Origin: Kutzneria kofuensis
GTDB lineage: Bacteria; Actinomycetota; Actinomycetes; Mycobacteriales; Pseudonocardiaceae
Length of the DNA stretch: 64,000 nt
Assembly (NCBI RefSeq): GCF_014203355.1
Contig: NZ_JACHIR010000001.1
Location: 434,001 to 498,000 of the forward strand
Direction: 5' to 3'
The notes below the pieces were generated by a model that saw only the letters and a program-made list of their open reading frames with translations, had not been told where the DNA came from and ran no database searches. A program made the translations under genes and the position numbers. Of the stretch, positions 56,763 to 64,000 are shown in pieces (position 1 is the first letter of the stretch; each line of letters starts with the position of its first letter).

Positions 56763-57845
56763 TCAGGCCGATCGCTCGGCGAGCCAGTCGCGGACGACGC
56801 GCCAGCTCGGGTGGTTCGGGTCGATGACGTCGAAGTGGTTGGCGCCCGGGATCTCGACCGGGTCGCCGGCGTATTTCGCGGCCACGATGTCGTCGGTGGT
56901 GCCGTGGATCGTCAGCAGCGGCACGGTGACCGGCGGCGTCACCTGGGCGTACCGCTCGGGCACCTCGTCGTGGTGGCCGCCGAGCAGCCAGCGCGGGATG
57001 CCGTCGGCCGCGTTGGCGGCGATCACCGGCGCGAACTCGGGGTTCGACGCCGGTGGGGCGCCCGCGGGTTCCGGGGCGTTCGGGTCCGCCAGCGCCGAGC
57101 CGAGCCGGTCGGCGTCGGCCGCGACGAGGTCGAGGACACCCGAGATGGAGACGGCGGCGCGTAGTCGCACCTTCGCGTCGGTGCGGCCGGCGGCGTAGGC
57201 GGCGAGCTGCCCGCCGGCGGAGTGGCCGACGACCTGCACGTTCGTGAGGTCGAGGGCGGTGTCCAGGCCGTCGAGCTGGTCGACTGCGGCGGCGATGTCG
57301 TCGAAGGTGCCGGGCCAGCCGCCGCCCTCCTCGCCGAGCCGCCGGTACTCGATGTTCCACACCGCATAGCCGTCGCCGACCAGCGCGTCGGCCAGCGGCG
57401 TGACCTGTCGGCGGTCGAACATCGCCGTCCAGAAGCCGCCGTGGATGAGCACGACCACGGGGAACGGGCCGTCGCCTTCGGGCAGGTACAGCTCGCCGAC
57501 CTGCGACGGGTGCGGGCCGTAGGCGATGGTCCGCACCGTGCGGCGGCCGTCCTCGGCGTCGTCGTAGCGGACGCCCCGCTCGGAGCTGACCAGCGTGTCG
57601 ATCGTGGCGAAGAAGGCCGCGATCTCGGGCTGGTTGCCGCCCTTGGCCCTGGACTCGTCCCAGGCGGTGTCGTCCGTCCACTCGACGAGATCCAGCCAGG
57701 TGTCCTCGGCGACGCGGATCAGCCGCGCGGCGAGGAAACCGCGGCGGTCGCGGCGGAACGCGTCCACCATGCCCGGCCGCGCGGCCAGCATCTCGGCCGT
57801 CCTGTCCGGTTTGACGGTGAAGGTGGTCAGTTCGATGACCGACAT
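56763..57845 (-). CDS. ABM monooxygenase domain fused to alpha/beta hydrolase
   Basis: A 360-residue protein. Residues 1-90 resemble the dimeric ferredoxin-like antibiotic biosynthesis monooxygenase fold (ELTTFTVKPDRTAEMLAARPGMVDAF, then LVEWTDDTAWDE). Residues about 105-360 are an alpha/beta hydrolase of the BD-FAE/kynurenine formamidase type: oxyanion HGGFW (135-139), nucleophile Ser209 in VVGHSAGGQ, then TIHGTTDDIV and the His in GANHFDV. ATG preceded by GAGGAGG. First gene of the operon with an unknown protein and BBE flavoenzyme. The fusion suggests one enzyme that both modifies and hydrolyses a substrate, or a chaperone-like dimer module. Confidence 0.85.
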   Translation of the reverse strand: MSVIELTTFTVKPDRTAEMLAARPGMVDAFRRDRRGFLAARLIRVAEDTWLDLVEWTDDTAWDESRAKGGNQPEIAAFFATIDTLVSSERGVRYDDAEDGRRTVRTIAYGPHPSQVGELYLPEGDGPFPVVVLIHGGFWTAMFDRRQVTPLADALVGDGYAVWNIEYRRLGEEGGGWPGTFDDIAAAVDQLDGLDTALDLTNVQVVGHSAGGQLAAYAAGRTDAKVRLRAAVSISGVLDLVAADADRLGSALADPNAPEPAGAPPASNPEFAPVIAANAADGIPRWLLGGHHDEVPERYAQVTPPVTVPLLTIHGTTDDIVAAKYAGDPVEIPGANHFDVIDPNHPSWRVVRDWLAERSA

Positions 57846-57866
57846 CGGGCGCCTCCTCGGTTCGTG

Positions 57867-57885
57867 TAGTCAAGATTAGTGACTA
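57867..57885. promoter_or_regulatory. Palindrome TAGTCA-N7-TGACTA between divergent genes
   Basis: TAGTCA (57867-57872) and TGACTA (57880-57885) form a perfect inverted repeat 22 nt upstream of the fusion gene ATG and about 40 nt before the divergent oxidoreductase. An overlapping GTGA-CTA-TCAC lies at 57879-57889. Size and position suggest a dimeric repressor. Confidence 0.55.
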
Positions 57886-57925
57886 TCACGGTTATTGACC
57901 AATCCGGGGTGGCTAGGATCACCGC

Positions 57926-58318
57926 ATGGCACTTCCCGACGGTCTGCTCGACCTGCTCCGCAAGCCCAGCCCGTGCTTCGTGGCCACGTCCAACCCGGAC
58001 GGATCGCCGCAGCTCACCCAGACCTGGGTGGACACCGACGGTGAGCACGTGCTCGTCAACACCGTCGAGGGCTTCCAGAAGGTGCGGAACATGCGGCGGG
58101 ACCCGCGGGTGGCGCTCAACGTCGCCGACCCCGACAACCCGTTCCGCTACTACCGCGTGCGCGGGCGGGTCGTCGACATCACCGCCGACGGCGGCGCCGA
58201 GCACATCGACGTGCTGGCCAAGCGCTACACCGGCGCGCCGTACGCCTGGTACGGCGGGCGGGACCAGGTGCGGCTCATCGTCACCATCGAGGCTGACGAC
58301 GTCAGCGGCATGGGCTGA
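57926..58318 (+). CDS. PPOX-class F420-dependent oxidoreductase
   Basis: A 130-residue split-barrel protein: LDLLRKPSPCFVATSNPDGSPQLTQTWVDTDGEHVLVNTVEGFQKVRNMRRDPRVALNVADPDNPFRYYRVRGRV (recognised by FVATSNPDGSPQLTQTWVD and KVRNMRRDPRVALN). The group uses F420 or FMN to reduce small molecules, and also acts as a biliverdin-reductase type. Substrate unknown. The ATG lies 6 nt after TAGGAT, indicating a leaderless mRNA, with a TTATTG at the -35 position. Confidence 0.9.
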   Translation: MALPDGLLDLLRKPSPCFVATSNPDGSPQLTQTWVDTDGEHVLVNTVEGFQKVRNMRRDPRVALNVADPDNPFRYYRVRGRVVDITADGGAEHIDVLAKRYTGAPYAWYGGRDQVRLIVTIEADDVSGMG

Positions 58319-58338
58319 GGTCTGGTAGGCAAGAGGTC

Positions 58339-59346
58339 GTGGATCCGGTCCGGGCATTGGAGCAGGTCGCGTTCGAGCTGGAACGCGCCGGTGAGCCGAG
58401 CTACCGGGTGCGGGCGTTTCGCAAGGCCGCCCAGGTCATCGGCGGTGTGCCCGCCGACAAGCTCGACCACATGGTGCGGATGGGGACGCTGACCAAGCTG
58501 CCCGGCATCGGCAAGGCCACCGCCGGCGTCGTCGAGAACGCCGTGCGGGGCGAGGCCATCTCGTACCTGGAGAAGGTCCAGGCGACCCCCGGGCCCGACC
58601 TCTCCGGCGGCGCCGCCCTGCGGGCGTTGCTCCGCGGCGACTGCCACACCCATTCCGACTGGTCCGACGGCGGCAGCCCGCCCGACGTCATGGCCCGCGC
58701 CGCCCGCGAACTCGGGCACGACTGGGTCGCCCTCACCGACCACTCGCCCCGGCTCACCGTCGCCAACGGCCTCTCCGCCGAGCGGCTGCGCCGTCAGCTC
58801 GACCTCGTCGCCGCCCTGAACGCTGAGCTGGCCCCGTTCCGGATCCTCACCGGCATCGAGGTCGACATCAACCTCGACGGCTCTCTCGACCAGTCCGACG
58901 AGCTGCTGTCCCGCCTCGACGTCGTCGTCGCCAGCGTCCACTCCAAGCTGCGCATGCCCGCCGCCGAGATGACCCCTCGCATGCTCGCCGCCATCGCCAA
59001 CCCCCGCGTCACCGTGCTCGGCCACTGCACCGGGCGGCTCGTCACCGGCCGTGGCCGTCCCGAGTCGGAGTTCGACGCCGAAGCCGTCTTCTCCGCCTGC
59101 CGCGACCACGGCGTCGCCGTCGAGATCAACTCCCGTCCCGAGCGCCTCGACCCGCCCCGCCGCCTCCTCCGCCTCGCCGCCGACCTCGGCTGCATGTTCG
59201 CCATCGACACCGACGCCCACGCCCCCGGCCAGCTCACCTGGCAGTCCATCGGCTGCGCCCGCGCCGAGGAAGCCGGCATCGGGGCGGACCGCGTCATCAA
59301 CACCTGGCCGGCGGACGAGTTGCTGGCCTGGTCGTCACGGTCGTGA
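58339..59346 (+). CDS. HhH-PHP protein, PolX-like without polymerase core
   Basis: A 335-residue protein: an N-terminal helix-hairpin-helix region (DPVRALEQVAFELERAGEPSYRVRAFRKAA, then LPGIGKATAG at 54-63), and a C-terminal PHP metallophosphoesterase (DCHTHSDWSDGG, LTDHSP, GIEVDIN, ASVHSK, GHCTGRL, DTDAHAPGQL) with metal-binding His/Asp in order. In family X DNA polymerases these flank a nucleotidyltransferase domain, which is missing. It could be a DNA end-cleaning nuclease or phosphatase. GTG start, 20 nt after the oxidoreductase gene. Confidence 0.9.
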   Translation: MDPVRALEQVAFELERAGEPSYRVRAFRKAAQVIGGVPADKLDHMVRMGTLTKLPGIGKATAGVVENAVRGEAISYLEKVQATPGPDLSGGAALRALLRGDCHTHSDWSDGGSPPDVMARAARELGHDWVALTDHSPRLTVANGLSAERLRRQLDLVAALNAELAPFRILTGIEVDINLDGSLDQSDELLSRLDVVVASVHSKLRMPAAEMTPRMLAAIANPRVTVLGHCTGRLVTGRGRPESEFDAEAVFSACRDHGVAVEINSRPERLDPPRRLLRLAADLGCMFAIDTDAHAPGQLTWQSIGCARAEEAGIGADRVINTWPADELLAWSSRS

Positions 59347-59394
59347 GTAGTTGAACTCAAGACGCCGGGCCGCAGGACCGGCAATGCTGCCCGG

Positions 59395-59724
59395 GTGCGG
59401 GAAACGAAGACGGGGCGCGCCGTGCTGGTGGTGCTCGGCTGGCATGTGGTGATCGCGGCGGGACTGTTGATCTGGATCGCCAACCAGCACTCGACGACCG
59501 GCAGCCGCGGGTTCTCGATCTCGACGCAGACGCTGCTGTGGCTGGGCGTGTTCGTGTACGGCATCCCGGCCTGGCTGATGTCGTTGGGGGTCGGCAGTGT
59601 GAGCGTGCTACTGCTGAACCGCCGACTGGGACATCGCCCCGTCCCGGTGGGAACGCTCGCGACCCTGCTCGGCCTGCTGGCCGTGGCCGCCTGCACGTTC
59701 GTGCTGATCGCGCTCAGGAACTAG
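59395..59724 (+). CDS. Small three-helix membrane protein
   Basis: A 109-residue protein (VRETKTGRAVLVVLGWHVVIAAGLLIWIANQ) with three hydrophobic stretches (about 10-30, 45-70, 85-105) and short loops (HSTTGSRGFSIST; NRRLGHRPVPVG). No motif or family recognised. It lies between PHP and CoxE genes; its stop overlaps the convergent CoxE-like gene by 4 nt. Probably an inner membrane protein. Confidence 0.7.
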   Translation: MRETKTGRAVLVVLGWHVVIAAGLLIWIANQHSTTGSRGFSISTQTLLWLGVFVYGIPAWLMSLGVGSVSVLLLNRRLGHRPVPVGTLATLLGLLAVAACTFVLIALRN

Positions 59725-61070
59725 ACGGGGATCAGCCGTGACACCAGCGCGCCGAGTTGGCGGGCGTTGCGGCATTCGTGCATCTCGACGACCTGGGCGT
59801 ACTCGTGGGCGGCGGAGTCGCCGGTGGACCAGAGGGAACGGCGTTCCGGGTTGAGCCAGAAGGCGCGGCGGGCGGGGGCGAGGAGGTGGGCGAGGGTGGC
59901 GAGGCGGGGGTCGCCGTGGTTGTTGCGGGCGTCGCCGAGGATGAGCACGGAGGTCTTGGGGCCGATGACATCGGGGTAGCGGTCGGCGAACTCGTCGAGG
60001 GAGCGGCCGTAGTCGCTGTGCCCGTCCCAACGGATGATGGAGGCCTCGCTGAAGATCCGGGCCCCGAGGGCGGAGGGGTCGGCCACGCCGGTGGTGACGA
60101 GGTGGGTGACCTCGTCGATCCCGTCGACGAAGGCGAAGACCCGGACCTTGCTGAACTGGTCGCGCAGCGCCTGCACGAGAAGCATGGTGAAGTTGGCGAA
60201 AGAGGCCACGGAGCCGGACATGTCGCACAGCAGGACGATCTCGGGACGACCGGGGCGGTGCTTGCGGAAAACGGGAGTCATGGGGACGCCGCCGGTGGAA
60301 AGGGAGCGCCGAAGGGTCCGGCGGAGATCGATCTGGCCCCGGGCGGCGCGGCGGCGACGGGCGGCGAGACGAGTGGCGAGCTTGCGGGCCAGGGGTTGCA
60401 CCATGCGCCGCATCTCGGCGACCTGAACCCGCCCGGCCTGAAGGAAGTCGACCTGGTCGGGAGTGGGCGGAACGGCGCTGCGAGAAAGGCGTTCCCGGCC
60501 GCGAAGCTCGGCGACACGGCGGAGGGCCTCGCCCCGCACGAGTTCCCGGAAGCGTTCGATGCGACGGCGGATCTCGTCGCGGTCGAGGCGTTCGGTGAAG
60601 CCGGCCTGGGCCTGCATGGCGGCAAGCACCCGTACGAGCAGGGTCTGGGGCTGCACCCGGTCCAAGGTCTGGTGCGCGGACCAACCGCTGGTGCCGGAGC
60701 CGCCCTGCCCGTACTGGCCGAAGGCGTCGACGGCGAGCCCGGCCAGCCGCAGCAGCTCGGCCTCGTCGTCGGAGGCAAGAGCGGCCACCAGCCGGTCGTT
60801 CAACTCGTCGAGGGTGACGTGCTCGTGCCGTGCCTGCTCGGGAACGCCTACGCCCAAAGGGAAAAACAGGTCGAAGGTGGAGTCGAAGACCGCCCGCTGA
60901 CCGTCCCGGCGGATCAGGCAGGCGGCGAGGCCCTCACGGGTGCGCTCGCGGTCGTCGAAGCCGAGCACCTCCAGCGCGGCGGCGGCGTCGATGGTCTCCC
61001 CCGGCCCGGCCTGGATTCCCTTGGCCCGCAACGCATGCACGAACTCGGTGAGACGGTCCGAGACGCTCAC
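59721..61070 (-). CDS. CoxE-like VWA-domain protein
   Basis: A 449-residue cytosolic protein of the CoxE/VWA group. The N-terminal half (about 1-240) is helical and Arg-rich (LTEFVHALRAKGIQAGPGETIDAAAALEVLG as the family start). The C-terminal half carries a von Willebrand A domain with the metal-site DMSGS in VLLCDMSGSVASFANFTML and a later Asp/Gly (VFAFVDGIDEV, GHSDYGRSLDEFAD). CoxE-type proteins work with a MoxR ATPase in assembly or insertion of metal into enzymes or larger complexes. The MoxR gene is upstream in the same operon. GTG start with GGCGAGGT 6 nt upstream, in a repeated leader. Confidence 0.88.
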   Translation of the reverse strand: MSVSDRLTEFVHALRAKGIQAGPGETIDAAAALEVLGFDDRERTREGLAACLIRRDGQRAVFDSTFDLFFPLGVGVPEQARHEHVTLDELNDRLVAALASDDEAELLRLAGLAVDAFGQYGQGGSGTSGWSAHQTLDRVQPQTLLVRVLAAMQAQAGFTERLDRDEIRRRIERFRELVRGEALRRVAELRGRERLSRSAVPPTPDQVDFLQAGRVQVAEMRRMVQPLARKLATRLAARRRRAARGQIDLRRTLRRSLSTGGVPMTPVFRKHRPGRPEIVLLCDMSGSVASFANFTMLLVQALRDQFSKVRVFAFVDGIDEVTHLVTTGVADPSALGARIFSEASIIRWDGHSDYGRSLDEFADRYPDVIGPKTSVLILGDARNNHGDPRLATLAHLLAPARRAFWLNPERRSLWSTGDSAAHEYAQVVEMHECRNARQLGALVSRLIPV

Positions 61071-61076
61071 CGCGGC

Positions 61077-61146
61077 ACCTCGCCAGCGCTCGGCGTCCGC
61101 GTTCGCGGGCGCTCTGCGTTCAACGGTTCGCTCGCAAGCTCGCTCA
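61077..61146 (-). repeat. Copy B of the repeated 5' leader carrying the Shine-Dalgarno
   Basis: Read on the minus strand it starts GTGAGCGAGCTTGCGAGC and ends CCGAGCGCTGGCGAGGT before GCCGCG and the CoxE-like GTG. The first 23 and last 17 nt match copy A at 36731-36806 except for a few bases, and the spacing from GGCGAGGT to the start codon is six in both. It includes the stop region of the MoxR gene. Confidence 0.55.
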
Positions 61147-62010
61147 CAGCTTGTCCAGCTCCAGCCGCTGACCGGCCTTGACCACGTCCTCCTGGTGCTT
61201 GAGGATCACGCCGAGGCTGTCCCGCACGAGCTCCTCGGTCAGGCTCTCGGCGCCGAGTTCGAGCAGCGTCCGCGCCCAGTCGATGGTCTCGGCGACGGAC
61301 GGGGACTTGCGCAGTTCCATGGCCCGCAAGGCATTGATCACCCGAACCAACGACGTCGCGAGCGTGTCGTCGACGCCGGGCACGCGGGCCAGCACGATCC
61401 GCTTCTCCAGGTCCTCGTCGGGGAAGTCGATGTGCAGGAACAGGCAGCGCCGCCGCAGCGCCTCGGACAGCTCACGGGTGGCGTTGGACGTGAGCACGGC
61501 GAACGGCCGCTGGGTGGCGGTGATGGTGCCGAGTTCGGGCACGGTGACCTGGAAGTCGCCGAGCACCTCCAGCAGCAGGCCCTCCACCTCGACGTCGGCC
61601 TTGTCGGTCTCGTCGATCAGCAGCACGGTCGGCTCGTCGCCGCGGATCGCCGTGAGCAGCGGCCGGGACAGCAGGAACTCCTCGCTGAAGATGTCGTTGC
61701 GGGTCTGGTCCCAGGTCTCGTCCCGGCCGGCGGTGATGCGCAGCAGCTGCTTGGCGTGGTTCCACTCGTAGAGGGCGCGGGACTCGTCGACGCCCTCGTA
61801 GCACTGCAGCCGCACCAGCCGCGAGCCGGTGACCTGCGCGACCGCCTTGGCCAGCTCCGTCTTGCCGACGCCGGCCGGCCCCTCCACCAGCAGCGGCTTG
61901 CCCAACCGGTCGGCGAGGAACACGGTGGTGGCGACCGCGTTCGACGCCAGGTAGCCGGCCTCGGCCAGCCGGGCGGCCACCTCGTCGACGGACGTGAAGA
62001 ACCCGGTCAC
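61144..62010 (-). CDS. MoxR-family AAA+ ATPase
   Basis: A 288-residue AAA+ protein: Walker A GPAGVGKTELAKAVAQ, Walker B VLLIDETDKADVEVEGLLLEVLG, sensor 1 (FAVLTSNATRELSEALRRRCLFLHIDFPD) and the Arg-finger region (RRRC). MoxR ATPases act as chaperones with VWA partners such as CoxE, here the next gene downstream. The target enzyme is not in the window; the molybdenum enzyme at 26.6-30.3 kb is 30 kb away and looks unrelated. GTG start. Confidence 0.92.
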   Translation of the reverse strand: MTGFFTSVDEVAARLAEAGYLASNAVATTVFLADRLGKPLLVEGPAGVGKTELAKAVAQVTGSRLVRLQCYEGVDESRALYEWNHAKQLLRITAGRDETWDQTRNDIFSEEFLLSRPLLTAIRGDEPTVLLIDETDKADVEVEGLLLEVLGDFQVTVPELGTITATQRPFAVLTSNATRELSEALRRRCLFLHIDFPDEDLEKRIVLARVPGVDDTLATSLVRVINALRAMELRKSPSVAETIDWARTLLELGAESLTEELVRDSLGVILKHQEDVVKAGQRLELDKL

Positions 62011-62022
62011 GCGTGCCTCTTC

Positions 62023-63699
62023 TCAGCTCGGCAAAGTCCCTCCGGTAGATGAACTTAGCTGTTCCAGCTCCTGATCGACACGGGCCTGGTGCTCGGCGAG
62101 GTCGGCCCGGGCCCGGCTCGGCCGCCACCGCCCGACCATCACGAAGATCAACGGCAGGAACACGGCCTCGCCGCCGACGCACACCCACCACCAGTTCTGC
62201 CACTGGCCGGGCGTGGCCGCGGCGGCGGCCTGCACCTCGGCGGCGTGCTCCTGCAGGAACGCCAGGTCGTCCTTCGGCACGGCCGCGGCGGCCTTGAGCC
62301 GTTGCACCGCGGTGGCCTGGTCGACGTTCTGGGCCTGCATGATCTCGGCGACAGCCTTGGTGCCGGCCTCGGGATCGGCGGGGTTGCGGCCCAGCGTGCC
62401 CAGCGTCGCCGGGTCGACGACGCCGAGGGTCTTGATCTCCGCGTCGTACTTGGCGGCGAGCGCCGAGACCTCGGTGCCGTACTGCACGAGCGGCGTCATG
62501 GACGTGACGACGAACGGCAGCGCGAAGATCGACAGCGCCACCACGGCCCGGATGATCCAGCCCCACACCGCCAGGCCGGTCGCGGTCAGCGCCGGATTGA
62601 TACGCTCGACGGTCTCGGTGAAGCTCGCCATCCACGGCGCGTACGCGACGGCCATGAACACGGCCAGCACGCTGATGATCCAGACGAAGGTGTAGTAGCC
62701 GGTGTCCGGCGCCGTGGCACGGCTCAGGAACACGATCGTCATCACGATCGCGCCCAGCGCGCCGACCAGCATGAACGGCTTGCGCACGCCCAGCCGGTCG
62801 GAGATCACGCCGACCACGATCAGCGACAGCGCGTCGATGCCCCAGAACCAGTTCCCGATGCCGTTGGCCTGGGCCAGGCTGAAGCCGTAGATGGTGGTGA
62901 AGTAGATGGTGAAGAAGCCGACCGCGGTGTAGTAGATGATCAGGAACACCGCGATGGCGAACGCGCTGCCGATCACCCGCACGGTCATCATCTGCCGCCA
63001 CGGGCGTTCGATCGCCTTGTTCACGTCGATGCCGGCGGCCCGCGCCTCGACCAGCGCCCGGTCGCGCAGGCTGACCATCAGCTGGTCGCGCAGGTTCGGC
63101 GACAGCTCGCGCAGGCCGAACAGGGCGATGACGAACACGACCAGCCCGACGATGCCGCAGATGACGAACTGGGACCGCCAGTCCGGCAGCACGCTGATCG
63201 TGTTGCTGGAGACCTCGGACAGCACGAGGCTGCCGACCACGGGTCCGAGCGTCCAGAAACCCATGGCGGAGGCGCGGCCCAGCTGCGGCGAGAAGTCCCG
63301 CACCAGCGCGGGCGTGGCCACCAGGATGATCCCCTCGACGAAGCTGACCAGCGCGAAAAGCACGCCGAAGGTGAACTGGTCGGGGGCGTTGGGCAGGCCG
63401 AACAGGGTGAGCAGGCCGGTCACGCCGAGGCCGTAGGCGACGAGGTTGGCGCGGCCCCAGCGGTCGGCGAGGCCGGCCAGCAGCGAGGAGAAGGCGCCGA
63501 CGGCGTTGCCGACGACGGAGATGTAGACGTAGTACGGGAAGGTCATGTGGTACTGGGCGATGATCTCGGTGGCGACCGCGCCCGGCACGTACAGCTCGTA
63601 GTAGAGGACCACGGTCGCGACGACCACGATCGCCAGGTACCAGAGGCGCTGGCGGGTTTCGGGGTAGTGGTCGAGGCGACGCTGCCACAGGACGCTCAT
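62023..63699 (-). CDS. MFS metabolite transporter with long soluble insertion
   Basis: A 558-residue, twelve-helix symporter of the sugar/metabolite:H+ type (LADRWGRANLVAYGLG after helix 2; RDFSPQLGRASAMGFWTLGPVVGS). Between the last two helices there is a soluble helical insertion of about 100 residues (about 410-510, TLGRNPADPEAGTKAVAEIMQAQ, VQRLKAAAAVPKDDLAFLQEHAAEVQAAAAATPG), which is unusual. It starts with AAGGAGG before ATG 63699, divergent from a TetR gene, so it is likely repressed by it. Substrate unknown. Confidence 0.85.
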   Translation of the reverse strand: MSVLWQRRLDHYPETRQRLWYLAIVVVATVVLYYELYVPGAVATEIIAQYHMTFPYYVYISVVGNAVGAFSSLLAGLADRWGRANLVAYGLGVTGLLTLFGLPNAPDQFTFGVLFALVSFVEGIILVATPALVRDFSPQLGRASAMGFWTLGPVVGSLVLSEVSSNTISVLPDWRSQFVICGIVGLVVFVIALFGLRELSPNLRDQLMVSLRDRALVEARAAGIDVNKAIERPWRQMMTVRVIGSAFAIAVFLIIYYTAVGFFTIYFTTIYGFSLAQANGIGNWFWGIDALSLIVVGVISDRLGVRKPFMLVGALGAIVMTIVFLSRATAPDTGYYTFVWIISVLAVFMAVAYAPWMASFTETVERINPALTATGLAVWGWIIRAVVALSIFALPFVVTSMTPLVQYGTEVSALAAKYDAEIKTLGVVDPATLGTLGRNPADPEAGTKAVAEIMQAQNVDQATAVQRLKAAAAVPKDDLAFLQEHAAEVQAAAAATPGQWQNWWWVCVGGEAVFLPLIFVMVGRWRPSRARADLAEHQARVDQELEQLSSSTGGTLPS

Positions 63700-63734
63700 G
63701 GCGCCTCCTTCGGACTACGTTGTCCGTAGCGATA

Positions 63735-63749
63735 ACCTGTGTCACAGGT
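63735..63749. promoter_or_regulatory. Perfect palindrome ACCTGT-GTC-ACAGGT, TetR operator candidate
   Basis: A 15-bp palindrome between the MFS gene and the divergent TetR gene, with a further ACAGGT half-site immediately to the right (63751-63756). It is close to the start region of both genes, as expected for a shared operator. Confidence 0.6.
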
Positions 63750-63786
63750 CACAGGTACGCGGCCGTACTTTAGGGGTTGGCGGACG

Positions 63787-64000
63787 GTGGGACAAGAGGG
63801 CTCCCTGGCCAGACGGCACGACGACGCCCCGGGTCTGCCCCGGGGACGCTCCAGCCTGCCGGCCGACGAGGTGCGGGCCGCGCAGCGGCAGCGGTTGCTG
63901 ACCGCCACCGTGGCGGCGGTGGCCGCCGCCGGTTTCCACAGCATCACCGTCGCCGACATCGTCCGGGGCGCTCGCGTGTCGCGGGCCGCCTTCTACGCCC
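63787..64000 (+). CDS. TetR-family regulator, N-terminal part (cut by window edge)
   Basis: From GTG 63787 the 71 codons read VGQEGSLARRHDD...RAAQRQRLLTATVAAVAAAGFHSITVADIVRGARVSRAAFYA. LLTATVAAVAAAGFHSITVADIVRGARVSRAAFY is the TetR DNA-binding helix-turn-helix (recognised by AAGFHSITVADIV and VSRAAFY). The ligand domain is beyond the window. AGGGG lies 10 nt before the GTG. Divergent from the MFS gene across an 87-nt gap holding the ACCTGT palindrome, so it probably represses that transporter. Confidence 0.85.
   Translation, partial: MGQEGSLARRHDDAPGLPRGRSSLPADEVRAAQRQRLLTATVAAVAAAGFHSITVADIVRGARVSRAAFYA

Noticed and set aside
59721-62010. MoxR/CoxE pair as CO dehydrogenase accessory to the molybdenum enzyme
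   Set aside because: The molybdenum subunit has an aldehyde-oxidase-type site, without the Cys loop of CO dehydrogenase, and lies 30 kb away on its own operon.
1-64000. CRISPR array, tRNA/rRNA genes, IS elements or prophage
   Set aside because: No regular spacer repeats, cloverleaf-type TTC-loop sequences, transposase or phage structural genes were seen on either strand by eye.

Overview
The window is chromosomal DNA from a high-GC actinomycete. Most start codons are ATG or GTG, genes are packed on both strands in short operons with 1-4 base start/stop overlaps, and the content (F420-type oxidoreductases, DUF3040, HxlR/TetR/ArsR regulators, secreted carbohydrate-active enzymes, a TrpM-type small protein, a stand-alone LigD polymerase) fits a soil, mycelial actinomycete. 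Pseudonocardiales (Kutzneria/Amycolatopsis-like) is my guess, but the sequence alone does not settle the genus. No tRNA, rRNA, CRISPR array, insertion sequence or phage gene was seen, so this looks like ordinary accessory chromosome rather than a mobile island.

Layout. 1-4.5 kb: the 5' end of a glycosyltransferase, a STAS plus anti-sigma-type ATPase fusion, a secreted glycosidase-like protein, an MmyB-type regulator and an orphan NarL-type sensor kinase ending at a large palindrome. 4.5-9.2 kb: stress or envelope small proteins and a disaccharide phosphorolysis pair (GH65 phosphorylase with beta-phosphoglucomutase). 9.3-12.7 kb: a five-gene copper/cupredoxin operon (CopD, two cupredoxins, a YceI-like protein and a Thr-rich exported protein). 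12.7-14.9 kb: trpM-trpB-trpA. 15-20.8 kb: LigD-type polymerase, methyltransferase, ACC deaminase-like enzyme, VOC protein, DUF1275 and an EntS-type exporter. 20.8-26.6 kb: an HxlR-regulated flavin oxidation operon, a Baeyer-Villiger-type monooxygenase, DUF389 and a nitroreductase. 26.6-30.3 kb: a three-subunit molybdenum aldehyde oxidoreductase with a Tat signal on the FeS subunit.

30.4-35 kb: plant polymer degradation (GH105, and GH12 with a CBM under a CebR/LacI-like operator) flanking a bacterial caspase that carries an EF-hand and a polytopic membrane domain, and is preceded by a tiny overlapping leader ORF. 35-41 kb: alcohol dehydrogenase, a coiled-coil protein, cobalamin genes (cbiD, cobK, a BtuF-like binding protein), a GNAT gene with a duplicated 3' tail, and a PP2C phosphatase. 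41-46.6 kb: a large secreted GH15 glucodextranase-like enzyme, a membrane-anchored serine hydrolase and a secreted NlpC/P60 peptidase. 46.7-52.3 kb: methyltransferase, an ArsR-SRPBCC-RibD operon, small enzymes, and an MFS/TetR divergent pair. 52.2-57.9 kb: a minus-strand metabolic block (ADH, thioesterase, a frameshifted SARP/AfsR-type regulator, a BBE flavoenzyme, an unknown protein and an ABM-esterase fusion). 57.9-64 kb: F420/FMN-type oxidoreductase, HhH-PHP protein, MoxR/CoxE pair, MFS symporter, and a TetR gene cut by the window edge.

Recurring themes are carbon scavenging (GH65, GH105, GH12, GH15, GH-A), redox detoxification with one-regulator-one-operon control, and apparent leaderless promoters (a -10-like hexamer 6-7 nt before the start codon) at many genes. 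The strongest candidates for undescribed biology are the EF-hand caspase with its leader ORF, the copper operon with the duplicated 57-residue domain, the ABM-esterase/unknown/BBE operon, and a repeated 70-76 nt leader that carries the Shine-Dalgarno of two unrelated genes.
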